Source of the DNA: a virus
IMG/VR virus record: IMGVR_UViG_3300046466_000228
Span: 1-29,980 of that record
Length of the DNA: 29,980 nucleotides
Strand: one strand, 5' to 3'
Shown here: in pieces, positions 1-5,643 of the stretch
Numbering within the stretch: the stretch's first letter is position 1
Layout of the letters: every line of letters begins with the position of its first letter
The notes under the pieces: generated by a model
What the model saw: only the letters and a program-made list of their open reading frames with translations
Database searches by the model: none
Told to the model about the DNA's origin: nothing
Program-made: the position numbers and the translations under genes

Positions 1-78
1 CCCGCCATCGTCAAGGATGAAGTCTAGCACCTCGACCAGTACCCCCGCCGCTTTAGCGTTTAAGTAGATGTCACTCAT
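1..78 (-). CDS. Partial gene, C-terminal part beyond left edge; unknown product
   Basis: An open frame begins at an ATG complementary to 76-78 and stays open to the left edge, giving only the first 26 residues (MSDIYLNAKAAG...). Its start overlaps the stop of the upstream gene as ATGA, the coupling seen throughout this block, and a G-rich stretch lies just upstream of the ATG. No function can be read from so short a piece. It is the last visible member of the leftward 1-2439 accessory block. Confidence 0.6.
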   Translation of the reverse strand, partial: MSDIYLNAKAAGVLVEVLDFILDDGG

Positions 79-341
79 GATTTGCCCCCCGTTGTGCCTG
101 CTCTGTCATGCTCACGTATTGCCCAGCGTAACACGATAAGGTCATAATACACATGCTCGGCTGGTTCGCCGCTTTCTTCCCAGTGTATAGTTTCGCTTGG
201 CATATAGTGGGCAATGACCCGCCGGAGCGATTGGGTCTGATTGGCGTTAAGCCGGAGCGTGTCCTTGTCGGGATAGCCCCAAGCGTTGCGCGTCTCGATA
301 GGTTGAACATTACCTACGCTGTCCATCTTGTTAACAGTCAT
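75..341 (-). CDS. Hypothetical protein, 88 aa
   Basis: I do not recognise this protein. The start chosen is the ATG at 341 (MTVNKMDSVG...). It follows an unusually G-rich Shine-Dalgarno-like tract (seven G's) about 6 bases upstream; the open frame extends 30 codons further, but that extension overlaps the HTH gene. The C-terminal half contains aromatic and acidic residues (IHWEESGEP, VYYDLIVLRW) and ends in a Gly/Lys-rich tail. There is no signal peptide or membrane segment. The stop overlaps the next start (ATGA), so the two are probably co-translated. Confidence 0.65.
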   Translation of the reverse strand: MTVNKMDSVGNVQPIETRNAWGYPDKDTLRLNANQTQSLRRVIAHYMPSETIHWEESGEPAEHVYYDLIVLRWAIREHDRAGTTGGKS

Positions 342-354
342 AATGTGCCCCCCC

Positions 355-651
355 TTACAAGTTGCGAAATGGCGGCAAAGTGTCCAATGCCGTTGGTTGG
401 TACTTCTCAATATACCGGAGCAACAGAGCATTGGCGATGCGTACCCGCACCCCGTTGCGTGTGCTTTTGCTGTTGTTCAGCCAGCTATTAATTGTTACCG
501 CACCGCACCCCGTTGCGTCCGCAAGTTGTACCTGCGTGTAGCCCAGCGTACGGATGACCGCCTTGCGGGTTTCGATTACTTCGTCGCGGTTGTCCAGCAC
601 GTCCGACGCAAAGCGTTCCGGTGCTGGTTGGTTGAGTTTGAATTGTGTCAT
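355..651 (-). CDS. Helix-turn-helix DNA-binding protein, 98 aa
   Basis: Small probable transcription regulator. Residues about 38-75 (GYTQVQLADATGCGAVTINS, then WLNN) have the spacing of a Cro/C1 or YdaS-type helix-turn-helix: a positioning helix, a short turn with Gly, then a recognition helix ending in a Trp-Leu pair. A basic segment follows (TRNGVRVRIANALL). The start at 651 is preceded by AAGGA about 9 bases upstream. It lies between the DUF932 gene and the 88-aa unknown. The 103-bp gap upstream contains an inverted repeat that could be its operator, and two copies of a 16-bp direct repeat lie inside the gene. Its target is unknown; it need not be a lysogeny repressor, as no integrase is seen in this window. 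Confidence 0.75.
   Translation of the reverse strand: MTQFKLNQPAPERFASDVLDNRDEVIETRKAVIRTLGYTQVQLADATGCGAVTINSWLNNSKSTRNGVRVRIANALLLRYIEKYQPTALDTLPPFRNL
445..518. repeat. 16-bp perfect direct repeat pair inside HTH gene
   Basis: CCGCACCCCGTTGCGT occurs at 445-460 and again at 503-518, 58 bp apart. The offset is not a multiple of three, so the copies encode different peptides (RNGVR and ATGCG regions). Each copy has CGCA and TGCG half-sites around CCCCGT, a small dyad. Confidence 0.6.
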
Positions 652-754
652 GGCGTTAGTTCCTTTCTAGATAATGACGCTTAACAATATAATGATTATT
701 ATCGCAATGCAAATGCGAAAAAAGAGGTACCCAACTTCTAGCACGGTGCCCCAC
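652..754 (-). promoter_or_regulatory. AT-rich gap upstream of HTH gene with inverted repeat at 689-702
   Basis: This is the longest non-coding stretch in the first block. It contains ATAAT-GATT-ATTAT at 689-702, a 5-bp-arm inverted repeat in an otherwise GC-rich neighbourhood, and AT-rich hexamers that could form a weak promoter reading leftward into the HTH gene. No convincing -35/-10 pair or T-tract terminator was found. An operator role is inferred only. Confidence 0.25.
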
Positions 755-1714
755 CTATGCCGCCAACTTGTCAGCCCATGCCGTGCTATTAAGCACGTCA
801 CGAACACGGTTCTGGCGTTGCATCTGAACATGTGGCACCCTGTTCGGGTCAGTGGTTCGGGCTTTCCGGCTTTTCTCGTTCCCGTCTTCATCCAGCCAGT
901 TTGCGTCCTTGTCCACATGTGTAGACCATGCGGTGAGGGCATTGTACCCCGCCCACATGTTCGACCCTAAGTCCGCGCTTTCTTGGTCGTAGCGGGTCAT
1001 CATCTGACCCAGCAATGCGACGTTAACCTTTGCCGCTTTGTCCGTAGTTTCGGCAGCACCCCGCCCTTGCTTATGGCACAAGGTTTGTTCCATGATTTCC
1101 CGCCATTCGTCCGGCCTTAAATCAACCGTCCTCATGCGGTTAAAATAATCACGGTTATTGTGGAACGTGTCCAGCCCGACAATGCTATTTGCCGTTATGC
1201 TTTCGGGTGACAGATTGCGGGTATGCTTGCGCTTGGCGTGATAGACCTTCTCGCCGCCGAATACCTGAGTATTGCGGCAATAGCTACGGTATGCCCCCGC
1301 GAAGGCTTGAAAAGCCCACGACATATCAACGCTGTTAATTGTGTCCATGCGGGCGACCATCGGGTCAGTAAGACGACCGCAGGGCATATCCAGCCGCACG
1401 TCGTCAAAATGCACCTCACGGGTTGCGCGAAGCCCCCCGTCGAGCACGGTATCCTTAACCGACACATTGGCAGTCGGCAAAGAGCTATCCGCAAGCTGTT
1501 CGGCCTGTTGCCGGAACATCTCAAGATGGCTCACTAGCTTGTAGCTTTTAGAGACCGGGCGGGCTGGCAATGGTTCGCCGTTCTCATTTACCAATGCGTA
1601 ATAATCCGGCACCAGTTCGCCCCGTGTTGTGTGGATCGGTGCCTTGAATGTTCGGCACCCGACAAAAGCGTCGAGATTGCTCAAATCCTTATGTTCGAAT
1701 ACTTGAATAGTCAT
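755..1714 (-). CDS. DUF932 / phage-plasmid-like protein, 319 aa
   Basis: Resembles the DUF932 (TIGR03299-type) family found on phages and plasmids, whose role is unknown. Supporting features are the N-terminal segment with a Tyr-Lys-Leu-Val-Ser pattern near residue 64 (SYKLVSH), the central AFQAFAGAYRSYCRNTQVFG segment typical of the family core, and the C-terminal NMWAGYNALTAWSTH segment. The length is normal for the family. The start is the ATG at 1714 (MTIQVFEHKD), which has AGAAAGG about 9 bases upstream. A slightly longer start six codons upstream would remove that ribosome site. No membrane segment is visible. It sits in the GC-richer leftward block with the HTH and GP88-like genes. Confidence 0.75.
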   Translation of the reverse strand: MTIQVFEHKDLSNLDAFVGCRTFKAPIHTTRGELVPDYYALVNENGEPLPARPVSKSYKLVSHLEMFRQQAEQLADSSLPTANVSVKDTVLDGGLRATREVHFDDVRLDMPCGRLTDPMVARMDTINSVDMSWAFQAFAGAYRSYCRNTQVFGGEKVYHAKRKHTRNLSPESITANSIVGLDTFHNNRDYFNRMRTVDLRPDEWREIMEQTLCHKQGRGAAETTDKAAKVNVALLGQMMTRYDQESADLGSNMWAGYNALTAWSTHVDKDANWLDEDGNEKSRKARTTDPNRVPHVQMQRQNRVRDVLNSTAWADKLAA

Positions 1715-1782
1715 CGTTCTAACCTTTCTCAAAAATTAACGACAAACAAACTGTGCGCTGATTTGGTATCGGGCGCAAGTTA

Positions 1783-2439
1783 TTAGTGATGAATAAATCG
1801 GATTTTTTCGGCGGCGGCGTTCCAGCAGAGACCGCAAGCGGCGCAATTTTTTGTCTTGCCGATTTGCTCCGGACAAGTGATAGCGTCCGGCGCGGCGATT
1901 GTTTCATGGCTGGCACTATCCGGCACGTTGGGCACGTCAGACCATCGAATAAAAAAGCGTACGCCAAAATTCATTTTGGTTCGCACAATGGCCTTATGGA
2001 TATCACAAGCCGGATCGGTGCGGTGCGTGTACCCCCAGATTGCAAGGTTTGGATGCGTTGCCAATAACTCGCCCCAAAGTTGCACATATTCCGGCGAATA
2101 AAAATCACCCAGCACGTGAAGCCGGATAAGTACCCCGTCCGGATACTTGGCGCATAGTGCGGCTATCTCATCCGGCAGTCTGCGCTCCAATTCCGCGCCA
2201 TGCTGCAAGCGGTGGGCAAATGGCATGTTATTCCCGTAGCAGTCCCCCCAGCGTTCGCACGTTGTCGGGCATGTGGCGCGTTCTTCCAGTGTCAGGGAAT
2301 AGACACGGTATCCGGCAAACTCGCCCTTTGTTACTTTGCGCCCCAGTTTATTTTTAGGCTTGGGGTGTTTTAATAATGAATAAGGATAAGCCGACAAGTC
2401 GCGTCGGGCTTTCTCAAAACGTGTACCAGTTAATTGCAT
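1783..2439 (-). CDS. GP88-like cysteine-rich phage protein, 218 aa
   Basis: Looks like the phage Gene-product-88 (GP88) family, of unknown biochemical function. Two cysteine groups suggest a bound metal or Fe-S cluster: C57-x3-C61-x5-C67-Y near the N-terminus, and C189-x9-C199-x2-C202-x2-C205-W at the C-terminus. Between them is an alternating strand/helix pattern (VLIRLHVLGDFYSPEY, LAIWGYTHR, GVRFFIRW) reminiscent of TIM-barrel folds. The start at 2439 (MQLTGTRF) has GAGGAA 5 bases upstream; an ATG at 2463 is possible but lacks such a site. It carries one ATTCATTT repeat copy (1969) and another copy lies just upstream (2477). The reaction, if any, is unknown. Confidence 0.7.
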   Translation of the reverse strand: MQLTGTRFEKARRDLSAYPYSLLKHPKPKNKLGRKVTKGEFAGYRVYSLTLEERATCPTTCERWGDCYGNNMPFAHRLQHGAELERRLPDEIAALCAKYPDGVLIRLHVLGDFYSPEYVQLWGELLATHPNLAIWGYTHRTDPACDIHKAIVRTKMNFGVRFFIRWSDVPNVPDSASHETIAAPDAITCPEQIGKTKNCAACGLCWNAAAEKIRFIHH

Positions 2440-2495
2440 GGGTTCCTCACTTTCAATAATCAAGGCGTAGCCGATTATTCATTTTACGTCAAACA

Positions 2496-2533
2496 AAAAA
2501 GAAAACCCCGCCCAGTGGGAGAACCGAGCGGGG
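2496..2533 (-). terminator. Rho-independent terminator of the leftward small-gene operon
   Basis: Read on the minus strand, GCCCCGC (2534-2528) can pair with GCGGGG (2511-2506) across a 16-base loop. It is followed by TTTTC and TTTTTTG. The location, just after the 27-aa gene and before the GP88-like gene, fits the end of the operon that starts near 5640. Confidence 0.65.
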
Positions 2534-2568
2534 CACTTGCCGGAGGAGAAAGGAGGGAAAAACTCCGA

Positions 2569-2652
2569 CTAAGTAACTTTGTCTTTAACCAATAACCAAA
2601 TCACATATACCATGACCATCAGCCAAATGAAAGTGCTTAAATCAAAATTCAT
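2569..2652 (-). CDS. 27-aa single-pass membrane microprotein
   Basis: This very short frame runs from an ATG at 2652 to a TAG at 2569-2571. The translation starts MNFDLSTFIW and continues as a hydrophobic helix (LMVMVYVIWLLV), ending in a charged tail, KDKVT. About 18 consecutive apolar residues form one clear transmembrane segment with few residues on either side. Its start overlaps the stop of the 84-aa gene as AATGA, so translational coupling is likely; no separate ribosome site is seen. The start codon itself lies inside one copy of the ATTCATTT repeat. It is the last gene before the operon terminator. The size and topology resemble phage inhibitor or lysis microproteins, but no family is recognised. 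Confidence 0.6.
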   Translation of the reverse strand: MNFDLSTFIWLMVMVYVIWLLVKDKVT

Positions 2653-2903
2653 TTGGGCACCGTGTCAATAAAGAGATGACGCCGAAATTCATTTCTAAAT
2701 TCATTTGCCAGACGTGAGCAGAAATTCATTGCACCCTGCTGGTCATCGAACACGCCGATAATTGTCTGTACAGGAAATTCATTTAGTTCCCCGCGCTCCG
2801 GTTCAATACCAAGCGAGGTGGATTTCATTTGACACCAGACGTTGACCTTCTCGTCCCATCGCTTGTTGATGCCAAATTCAATTCCCTTTTCATAGTGGTT
2901 CAT
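2649..2903 (-). CDS. Hypothetical protein, 84 aa
   Basis: I do not recognise this protein. It is soluble-looking, with a C-terminal half that could be an alpha/beta domain (TIIGVFDDQQGAMNFCSRLA). Four near-identical Asn-Glu-Phe or Met-Asn-Phe spots (LNEF, AMNF, ANEF, RNEF) are produced by four copies of the ATTCATTT DNA repeat, three exact and one degenerate, packed into 90 bp. This is the densest cluster in the window. The start at 2903 has GAGGA about 8 bases upstream and overlaps the upstream gene by 14 bp. The stop overlaps the start of the 27-aa microprotein. Confidence 0.7.
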   Translation of the reverse strand: MNHYEKGIEFGINKRWDEKVNVWCQMKSTSLGIEPERGELNEFPVQTIIGVFDDQQGAMNFCSRLANEFRNEFRRHLFIDTVPK

Positions 2904-3081
2904 TTTTTCTGTCCTCTGTAATGTCTACCAGTGACACAGTTGAACTGTGATGATAGATGGTGAACGCCCACTTGCGGTCATTGTGTATGAAGGTAAACTC
3001 CTCGCCAACACCATAGTCGCAGTCCTTTACGTACTCGTGACCATCTAAACTGTAATAGCTTTCCTCTAAATCAACGCTCAT
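2890..3081 (-). CDS. Hypothetical protein, 63 aa
   Basis: Small acidic protein (MSVDLEESYYSLDGHEYVKD...) with an alternating beta-type pattern (EEFTFIHNDRKWAFTIYHH, STVSLVDIT), suggesting a small beta-sheet fold. No family is recognised. A strong GGAGG lies 7 bases before the ATG at 3081, and the gene starts 2 bp after the upstream stop. It overlaps the next gene by 14 bp. Member of the leftward small-gene operon. Confidence 0.7.
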   Translation of the reverse strand: MSVDLEESYYSLDGHEYVKDCDYGVGEEFTFIHNDRKWAFTIYHHSSTVSLVDITEDRKNEPL

Positions 3082-3083
3082 CT

Positions 3084-3251
3084 CTATTCCTCCGGTGTGA
3101 TGTCGTAGATTTCAACTTGGACGAGTTCATCGTTCCAACCATCAAAATCTGTGATTGGTGTGCCATCGTCTAGTTGTGCCATGTCTTCCGGCTCCATGCG
3201 CAACGTGTAGTGAGCACGGATTGTTACAGATACTGGTTTGTACTTTTTCAT
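3084..3251 (-). CDS. Hypothetical protein, 55 aa
   Basis: A short protein with the pattern MKKYKPVSVTIRAHYTLRM, then an acidic stretch (DDGTPITDFDGW), then VQVEIYDITPEE. It may be a small beta-rich domain. I chose the ATG at 3251, two bases after the preceding stop, rather than an in-frame ATG five codons upstream that lies inside the preceding gene; neither has a strong ribosome site. No homologous family is recognised. Confidence 0.6.
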   Translation of the reverse strand: MKKYKPVSVTIRAHYTLRMEPEDMAQLDDGTPITDFDGWNDELVQVEIYDITPEE

Positions 3252-3253
3252 CG

Positions 3254-3544
3254 TTACTGCACCCACTTCTGCTCAAAGGTCTGACCGGACACGGTGTATT
3301 GTTGGACAGTCTCAAGGTTGATGTTCCGGAAGCCACGCTTCTGCACATCGTACACAGTCAACAGGCTGTAGTTAAACTGGTCAGATGACTTACCTCCGGC
3401 GTGTTGCTTCACACCCAAGCGGCAGACCATCTTACGGGTCGAGCCATCTGCCTTGACAAAAGTTATACTGAAAAACCTACCACCAGCGCGGTTGGTCAGT
3501 TTGTGCTTGAGGAGTTCTACCTCTTTGTAATCACGCTTGCTCAT
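3254..3544 (-). CDS. WYL_2 / Sm-like SH3 beta-barrel phage protein, 96 aa
   Basis: Matches what I know of the DUF2693/WYL_2 (Sm-like SH3 beta-barrel) family of phage proteins: a Gly-Gly-Arg-Phe-Phe-x-(I/V)-Thr-Phe strand near residue 26, a Lys-Met-V-C-R-L-G-V-K strand-turn, and the signature LTVYDVQKRGFRNINLETV in the C-terminal half. The length is typical. The start at 3544 (MSKRDYKE) is preceded by AAGAAAGG 7-8 bases upstream; eight upstream codons are open but lack such a site. The molecular role is unknown; the fold suggests nucleic-acid or peptide binding. Member of the leftward early operon. Confidence 0.75.
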   Translation of the reverse strand: MSKRDYKEVELLKHKLTNRAGGRFFSITFVKADGSTRKMVCRLGVKQHAGGKSSDQFNYSLLTVYDVQKRGFRNINLETVQQYTVSGQTFEQKWVQ

Positions 3545-3794
3545 TATGAACCTTTCTTGAATCTGCAACGGCTTGAAAATCTCTGGCTAAAATACGCACC
3601 TGTTCTACGATGTCTTTACCACTCCAATACTCAAAAGGTTGCCAAGCGTGGTTCTCAGCCCAATTTTCAATCTTGTCCTCGTCCCATGTATGTACACCTA
3701 TAGGAGGTGTTTCATAGACAAAATGAGCAAGTGCCAAAACAAAAGAGTTGTCTTTGTCACTTAAGTCTTCTCTCCAGATATCAGAATAGACCAT
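3531..3794 (-). CDS. Hypothetical protein, 87 aa
   Basis: I do not recognise this protein. It is acidic with several Trp residues (DIWREDL, VHTWDEDKIENWAENHAWQPFEYW) and a helical C-terminus (KDIVEQVRILARDFQAVAD). The preferred start is the ATG at 3794, which overlaps the upstream stop as TGATG; GTG one codon before is possible. GGGAGA lies about 6 bases upstream. It overlaps the WYL_2 gene by 14 bp. Confidence 0.7.
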   Translation of the reverse strand: MVYSDIWREDLSDKDNSFVLALAHFVYETPPIGVHTWDEDKIENWAENHAWQPFEYWSGKDIVEQVRILARDFQAVADSRKVHNEQA

Positions 3795-4087
3795 CACATT
3801 CTCCCATACAGAACGTTATGCACGAAAGGGTCGATGCCCCTATTGAGTTTCAGTTTCTCACCCGTCCAATCATAATAGCCATGAATCTTATTGGCTTTTG
3901 TTTCACGGTGTTTGAGAATCACAACTTCGTGAACGTCTTGGGGGTGTTCGAGCAATCTTTTTGTGACGGACTCTTTGGCCTCTGTAATCGTCTTGAACAT
4001 TCGCCGGACAACTAAACGGGTCGGGTCATGTGTTTCTGATAGCACCCTCAACTTCTCACCCGTAGGGATTATTTCTGCGTAATACAT
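3794..4087 (-). CDS. Hypothetical protein, 97 aa
   Basis: Basic, soluble-looking protein beginning MYYAEIIPTGEKLRVLSETH. The middle is helical (TITEAKESVTKRLLEHPQDV), followed by a strand (HEVVILKH). No family is recognised. AGGAG lies 6 bases before the ATG at 4087. A 53-bp gap separates it from the upstream gene pair, and its stop overlaps the next start. Confidence 0.7.
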   Translation of the reverse strand: MYYAEIIPTGEKLRVLSETHDPTRLVVRRMFKTITEAKESVTKRLLEHPQDVHEVVILKHRETKANKIHGYYDWTGEKLKLNRGIDPFVHNVLYGRM

Positions 4088-4140
4088 CGTTTACTCCTGT
4101 GTTAAAAACAACGACAAAAACGGTATGGCACGAGTTGGGC

Positions 4141-4293
4141 TTAGTCGTCAATATCTTTTTTTCTTGCGTCTAAGTTTCGCCAGTTTTCTCTTAACTTCCG
4201 AGCGATGTACCTGTCGTAACTCTCCCGCCTCTTGTCTGGTATCGTCTTCGGTCTGTTCTGCTTCTCCGACAGGCTCTTGGCTACAGGATTCAT
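4141..4293 (-). CDS. Small basic protein, 50 aa, or +1-frame continuation of the overlapping gene
   Basis: The frame from the ATG at 4293 gives MNPVAKSLSEKQNR..., ending in a helical, charged tail (ESYDRYIARKLRENWRNLDA). It overlaps the last two thirds of the 82-aa gene in the +1 frame. Compositionally it looks more protein-like than that gene's own tail. No ribosome site precedes the ATG, and a run of eight A's (minus strand; 4298-4305) lies immediately upstream. It could therefore be reached by frameshifting, by reinitiation, or be the true end of the upstream gene if the A-run length is misread. The ATG lies in a repeat copy. Confidence 0.4.
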   Translation of the reverse strand: MNPVAKSLSEKQNRPKTIPDKRRESYDRYIARKLRENWRNLDARKKDIDD

Positions 4294-4396
4294 TTGATTT
4301 TTTTTCTTGCTCAATTTCGCTCTCCATCTCTTCAATCAGGTTGTACAAATATTTCACACGTGCCTTAATTCGTTTTATTCTGGATTCATCTACCAT
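4148..4396 (-). CDS. Coiled-coil small protein, 82 aa (tail frame uncertain)
   Basis: Residues about 1-35 (MVDESRIKRIKARVKYLYNL, then IEEMESEIEQEKK) are a regular charged helix, probably a coiled coil. After the A8 run the frame continues with a less structured, Glu/Gln/Arg-rich tail ending LRRKKKRY, whereas another frame is open there too. GGAGAAA lies about 6 bases upstream of the ATG at 4396, which overlaps the DUF1289 gene by 11 bp. No family is recognised. Confidence 0.55.
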   Translation of the reverse strand: MVDESRIKRIKARVKYLYNLIEEMESEIEQEKKSNESCSQEPVGEAEQTEDDTRQEAGELRQVHRSEVKRKLAKLRRKKKRY

Positions 4397-4580
4397 TAAT
4401 TTTCTCCATCCGCCTCAGTATACGGAGTGCTTTTGCGTTGGCAAGGACACGTTCAAGCAAATTCATTTTGCTCCAGTTCGTTAGATCAGATAAAGTTCTG
4501 CCGCATGTCGAACACGCCTCGTAGTCCCAATCAACTCTGCACTGTTTCTTACAGGGGCTATCTCCCAAGTTGACGTTCAT
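4386..4580 (-). CDS. DUF1289-type small Cys-cluster protein, 64 aa
   Basis: The N-terminal half matches the DUF1289 pattern: Ser-Pro-C10-x3-C14-(8 residues)-C23-x2-C26-G-R-T-L, then a hydrophobic/Trp segment (LTNWSKM). Four cysteines suggest Zn or Fe-S binding; some host homologues are annotated as Fe-S proteins. The C-terminal part is a basic helix. The start at 4580 overlaps the upstream stop (ATGA) and follows GAGGAAG. A repeat copy encodes the KMNLLE segment. Confidence 0.75.
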   Translation of the reverse strand: MNVNLGDSPCKKQCRVDWDYEACSTCGRTLSDLTNWSKMNLLERVLANAKALRILRRMEKINGR

Positions 4581-4816
4581 TCTTCATCTTCCTCTATCTC
4601 CTTCATGGTTCTTTCCCACAAGAAGATTGGGGTCGTTTCTCCTACGTAAGACCCGGCTATGTTGTACATGAAATGTTCGAGCGCATCATCGGACGACATG
4701 TCCTCCATCAGGATGGTTAGGATTTCATTCACGTCATAGACGATGCAGTCCTCCCAGCCTATTCGATAGCTGACACCCAGCACCGCGATATCGAATTCAT
4801 TTGGCAGCTTCATCAT
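4577..4816 (-). CDS. Hypothetical acidic protein, 79 aa
   Basis: I do not recognise this protein. It begins MMKLPNEFDIAVLGVSYRIG and has helix-rich acidic segments (NEILTILMEDMSSDDALEHF), ending in EIEEDEE. The start at 4816 is 4 bp after the SleB gene stop; the frame is open further upstream but only inside that gene. The ATTCATTT copy at 4795 encodes the PNEF segment. The strongly acidic small-protein character is common in phage anti-host factors; this is inference only. Confidence 0.65.
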   Translation of the reverse strand: MMKLPNEFDIAVLGVSYRIGWEDCIVYDVNEILTILMEDMSSDDALEHFMYNIAGSYVGETTPIFLWERTMKEIEEDEE

Positions 4817-4820
4817 AGAT

Positions 4821-5234
4821 TCATTCCCATCTGTAGAACACGTGACCATCGATTGTGACCGCATGAGTGAACACCCTAGACCATGACGGATTGACGTAGG
4901 TGGCGTGGTAGTGGGTTGCCCCATCAAAGTTACCAGCCATCCATCCTTCGGCTACGAACTTGCCGATTTCGTATGACTCCTGAAACGCAGATTCATTTTT
5001 CGGATTGTCCGGTAGCCCATCACAGTACCAACTGAACTGACATTGGTTTCGTTTGGGGTGCCCAGATGCCGTGTGTTCACCCTGATAGACAACGCCACAG
5101 ACTGTATCTGGGAAACGTTCATCATCCATTCTGTTCATTACAACTTGGGCAACTGCCATCTTACCAATCGTGGATTCATTTCGCGCTTCATGGTAGATGT
5201 TCATTGCCATACACATCAATGCTTCAGTTATCAA
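4821..5234 (-). CDS. SleB-type cell-wall hydrolase (endolysin candidate), 137 aa
   Basis: Matches the Hydrolase_2/SleB family of peptidoglycan hydrolases: N-terminal NIYHEARNE (Glu16 is the likely catalytic acid), then KMAVAQVVMNR, RFPDTVCGVVYQ, the CQFSWYCDG signature near the middle, and a C-terminal HYHATYVNPSW...GHVFYRW segment. It is a bare catalytic domain with no signal peptide or membrane anchor, so export would need a holin. The start used is a TTG at 5234 with GAGGTG 5 bases upstream; the first ATG would remove the helix before NIYHEAR. It lies unexpectedly inside the early small-gene operon rather than with the virion genes. Repeat copies encode KNES and RNES. Confidence 0.85.
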   Translation of the reverse strand: MITEALMCMAMNIYHEARNESTIGKMAVAQVVMNRMDDERFPDTVCGVVYQGEHTASGHPKRNQCQFSWYCDGLPDNPKNESAFQESYEIGKFVAEGWMAGNFDGATHYHATYVNPSWSRVFTHAVTIDGHVFYRWE

Positions 5235-5455
5235 AACAACACCTCATACTGTTCGCCATTTTCAATTCGTTCGGTCATACTTCTAACTGTTTTCCACAAA
5301 TGATCAGCAGGTAGACCCTGCCACTCTAGATCAATCGCCTTGTTCCTAGTCTCTTCACGAGCCTTGTGTAAGCAGACAAGTAATTCATCTGAGTTCCTGC
5401 TCTCGATATAGAACCCCGTGCCAGAGTTCGTGTCCTTTGTGCCATTTACATTCAT
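5231..5455 (-). CDS. Hypothetical protein, 74 aa
   Basis: I do not recognise this protein. The N-terminus is Gly/Asn/Thr-rich (MNVNGTKDTNSGTGFYIESR). The rest is helical (DELLVCLHKAREETRNKAID, SMTERIENGEQYEVLF). GGAGGAG lies about 10 bases before the ATG at 5455. It overlaps the upstream gene by 71 bp, longer than the other junctions here. The stop overlaps the proposed TTG start of the SleB gene by 3 bp. Confidence 0.65.
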   Translation of the reverse strand: MNVNGTKDTNSGTGFYIESRNSDELLVCLHKAREETRNKAIDLEWQGLPADHLWKTVRSMTERIENGEQYEVLF

Positions 5456-5573
5456 AGGTGTAGTCTCCTCCTAGTTTTGTACGCATCCTGTCGAGCCAAT
5501 GCTCTGCCTGTTCTTTATCAGCAAACAGACGACCATGATAGGTTGACAGTTTTCTTTTCTCTCTTTCCTTCAT
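5385..5573 (-). CDS. Hypothetical basic protein, 62 aa; first gene of leftward operon
   Basis: Begins MKEREKRKLSTYHGRLFADK, followed by a helix (EQAEHWLDRMRTKL) and a His/Trp-rich segment (CKWHKGHELWHG). No family is recognised. It is the first gene after the leftward promoter, with a leader of about 64 bases. AGGGA about 8 bases before the ATG is a weak ribosome site. The long 3-prime overlap with the next gene may couple their translation. Confidence 0.65.
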   Translation of the reverse strand: MKEREKRKLSTYHGRLFADKEQAEHWLDRMRTKLGGDYTYECKWHKGHELWHGVLYREQELR

Positions 5574-5615
5574 AAGGTATCCCTATAGGTAAGCTAACGG
5601 TTATTTTACATAACA

Positions 5616-5637
5616 GGGTAATCCCATTGGGGAACCC
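5616..5637 (-). promoter_or_regulatory. Hairpin at the predicted 5-prime end of the leftward transcript
   Basis: On the minus strand, GGGT-TCCC-CAAT-GGGA-TT-ACCC forms an 8-bp stem with a 4-base loop and a TT bulge. It begins at about the predicted transcription start of the promoter at 5644-5674. A 5-prime-terminal stem-loop could protect the mRNA; this is inference. Confidence 0.35.
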
Positions 5638-5643
5638 TACGGG

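Noticed and set aside
1719-1967. Minus-strand 82-aa frame across the GP88-like gene end
   Set aside because: It overlaps the conserved Cys-rich end of the GP88-like gene in another frame and has no ribosome site.
2821-2851. TTGACA on the plus strand at 2829 as a promoter
   Set aside because: No -10 box at a usable distance, and it would transcribe against the minus-strand operon.
5575-5593. CTATAGGGA, similar to the core of T7-type RNA-polymerase promoters
   Set aside because: The upstream recognition part does not fit, no phage RNA polymerase is seen in the window, and no matching copies precede other operons.
5610-5622. Sequence resembling the homing-endonuclease I-SceI site (ATAACAGGGTAAT)
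   Set aside because: Only 13 of 18 bases match; the other half of the site does not. No homing endonuclease is encoded nearby.
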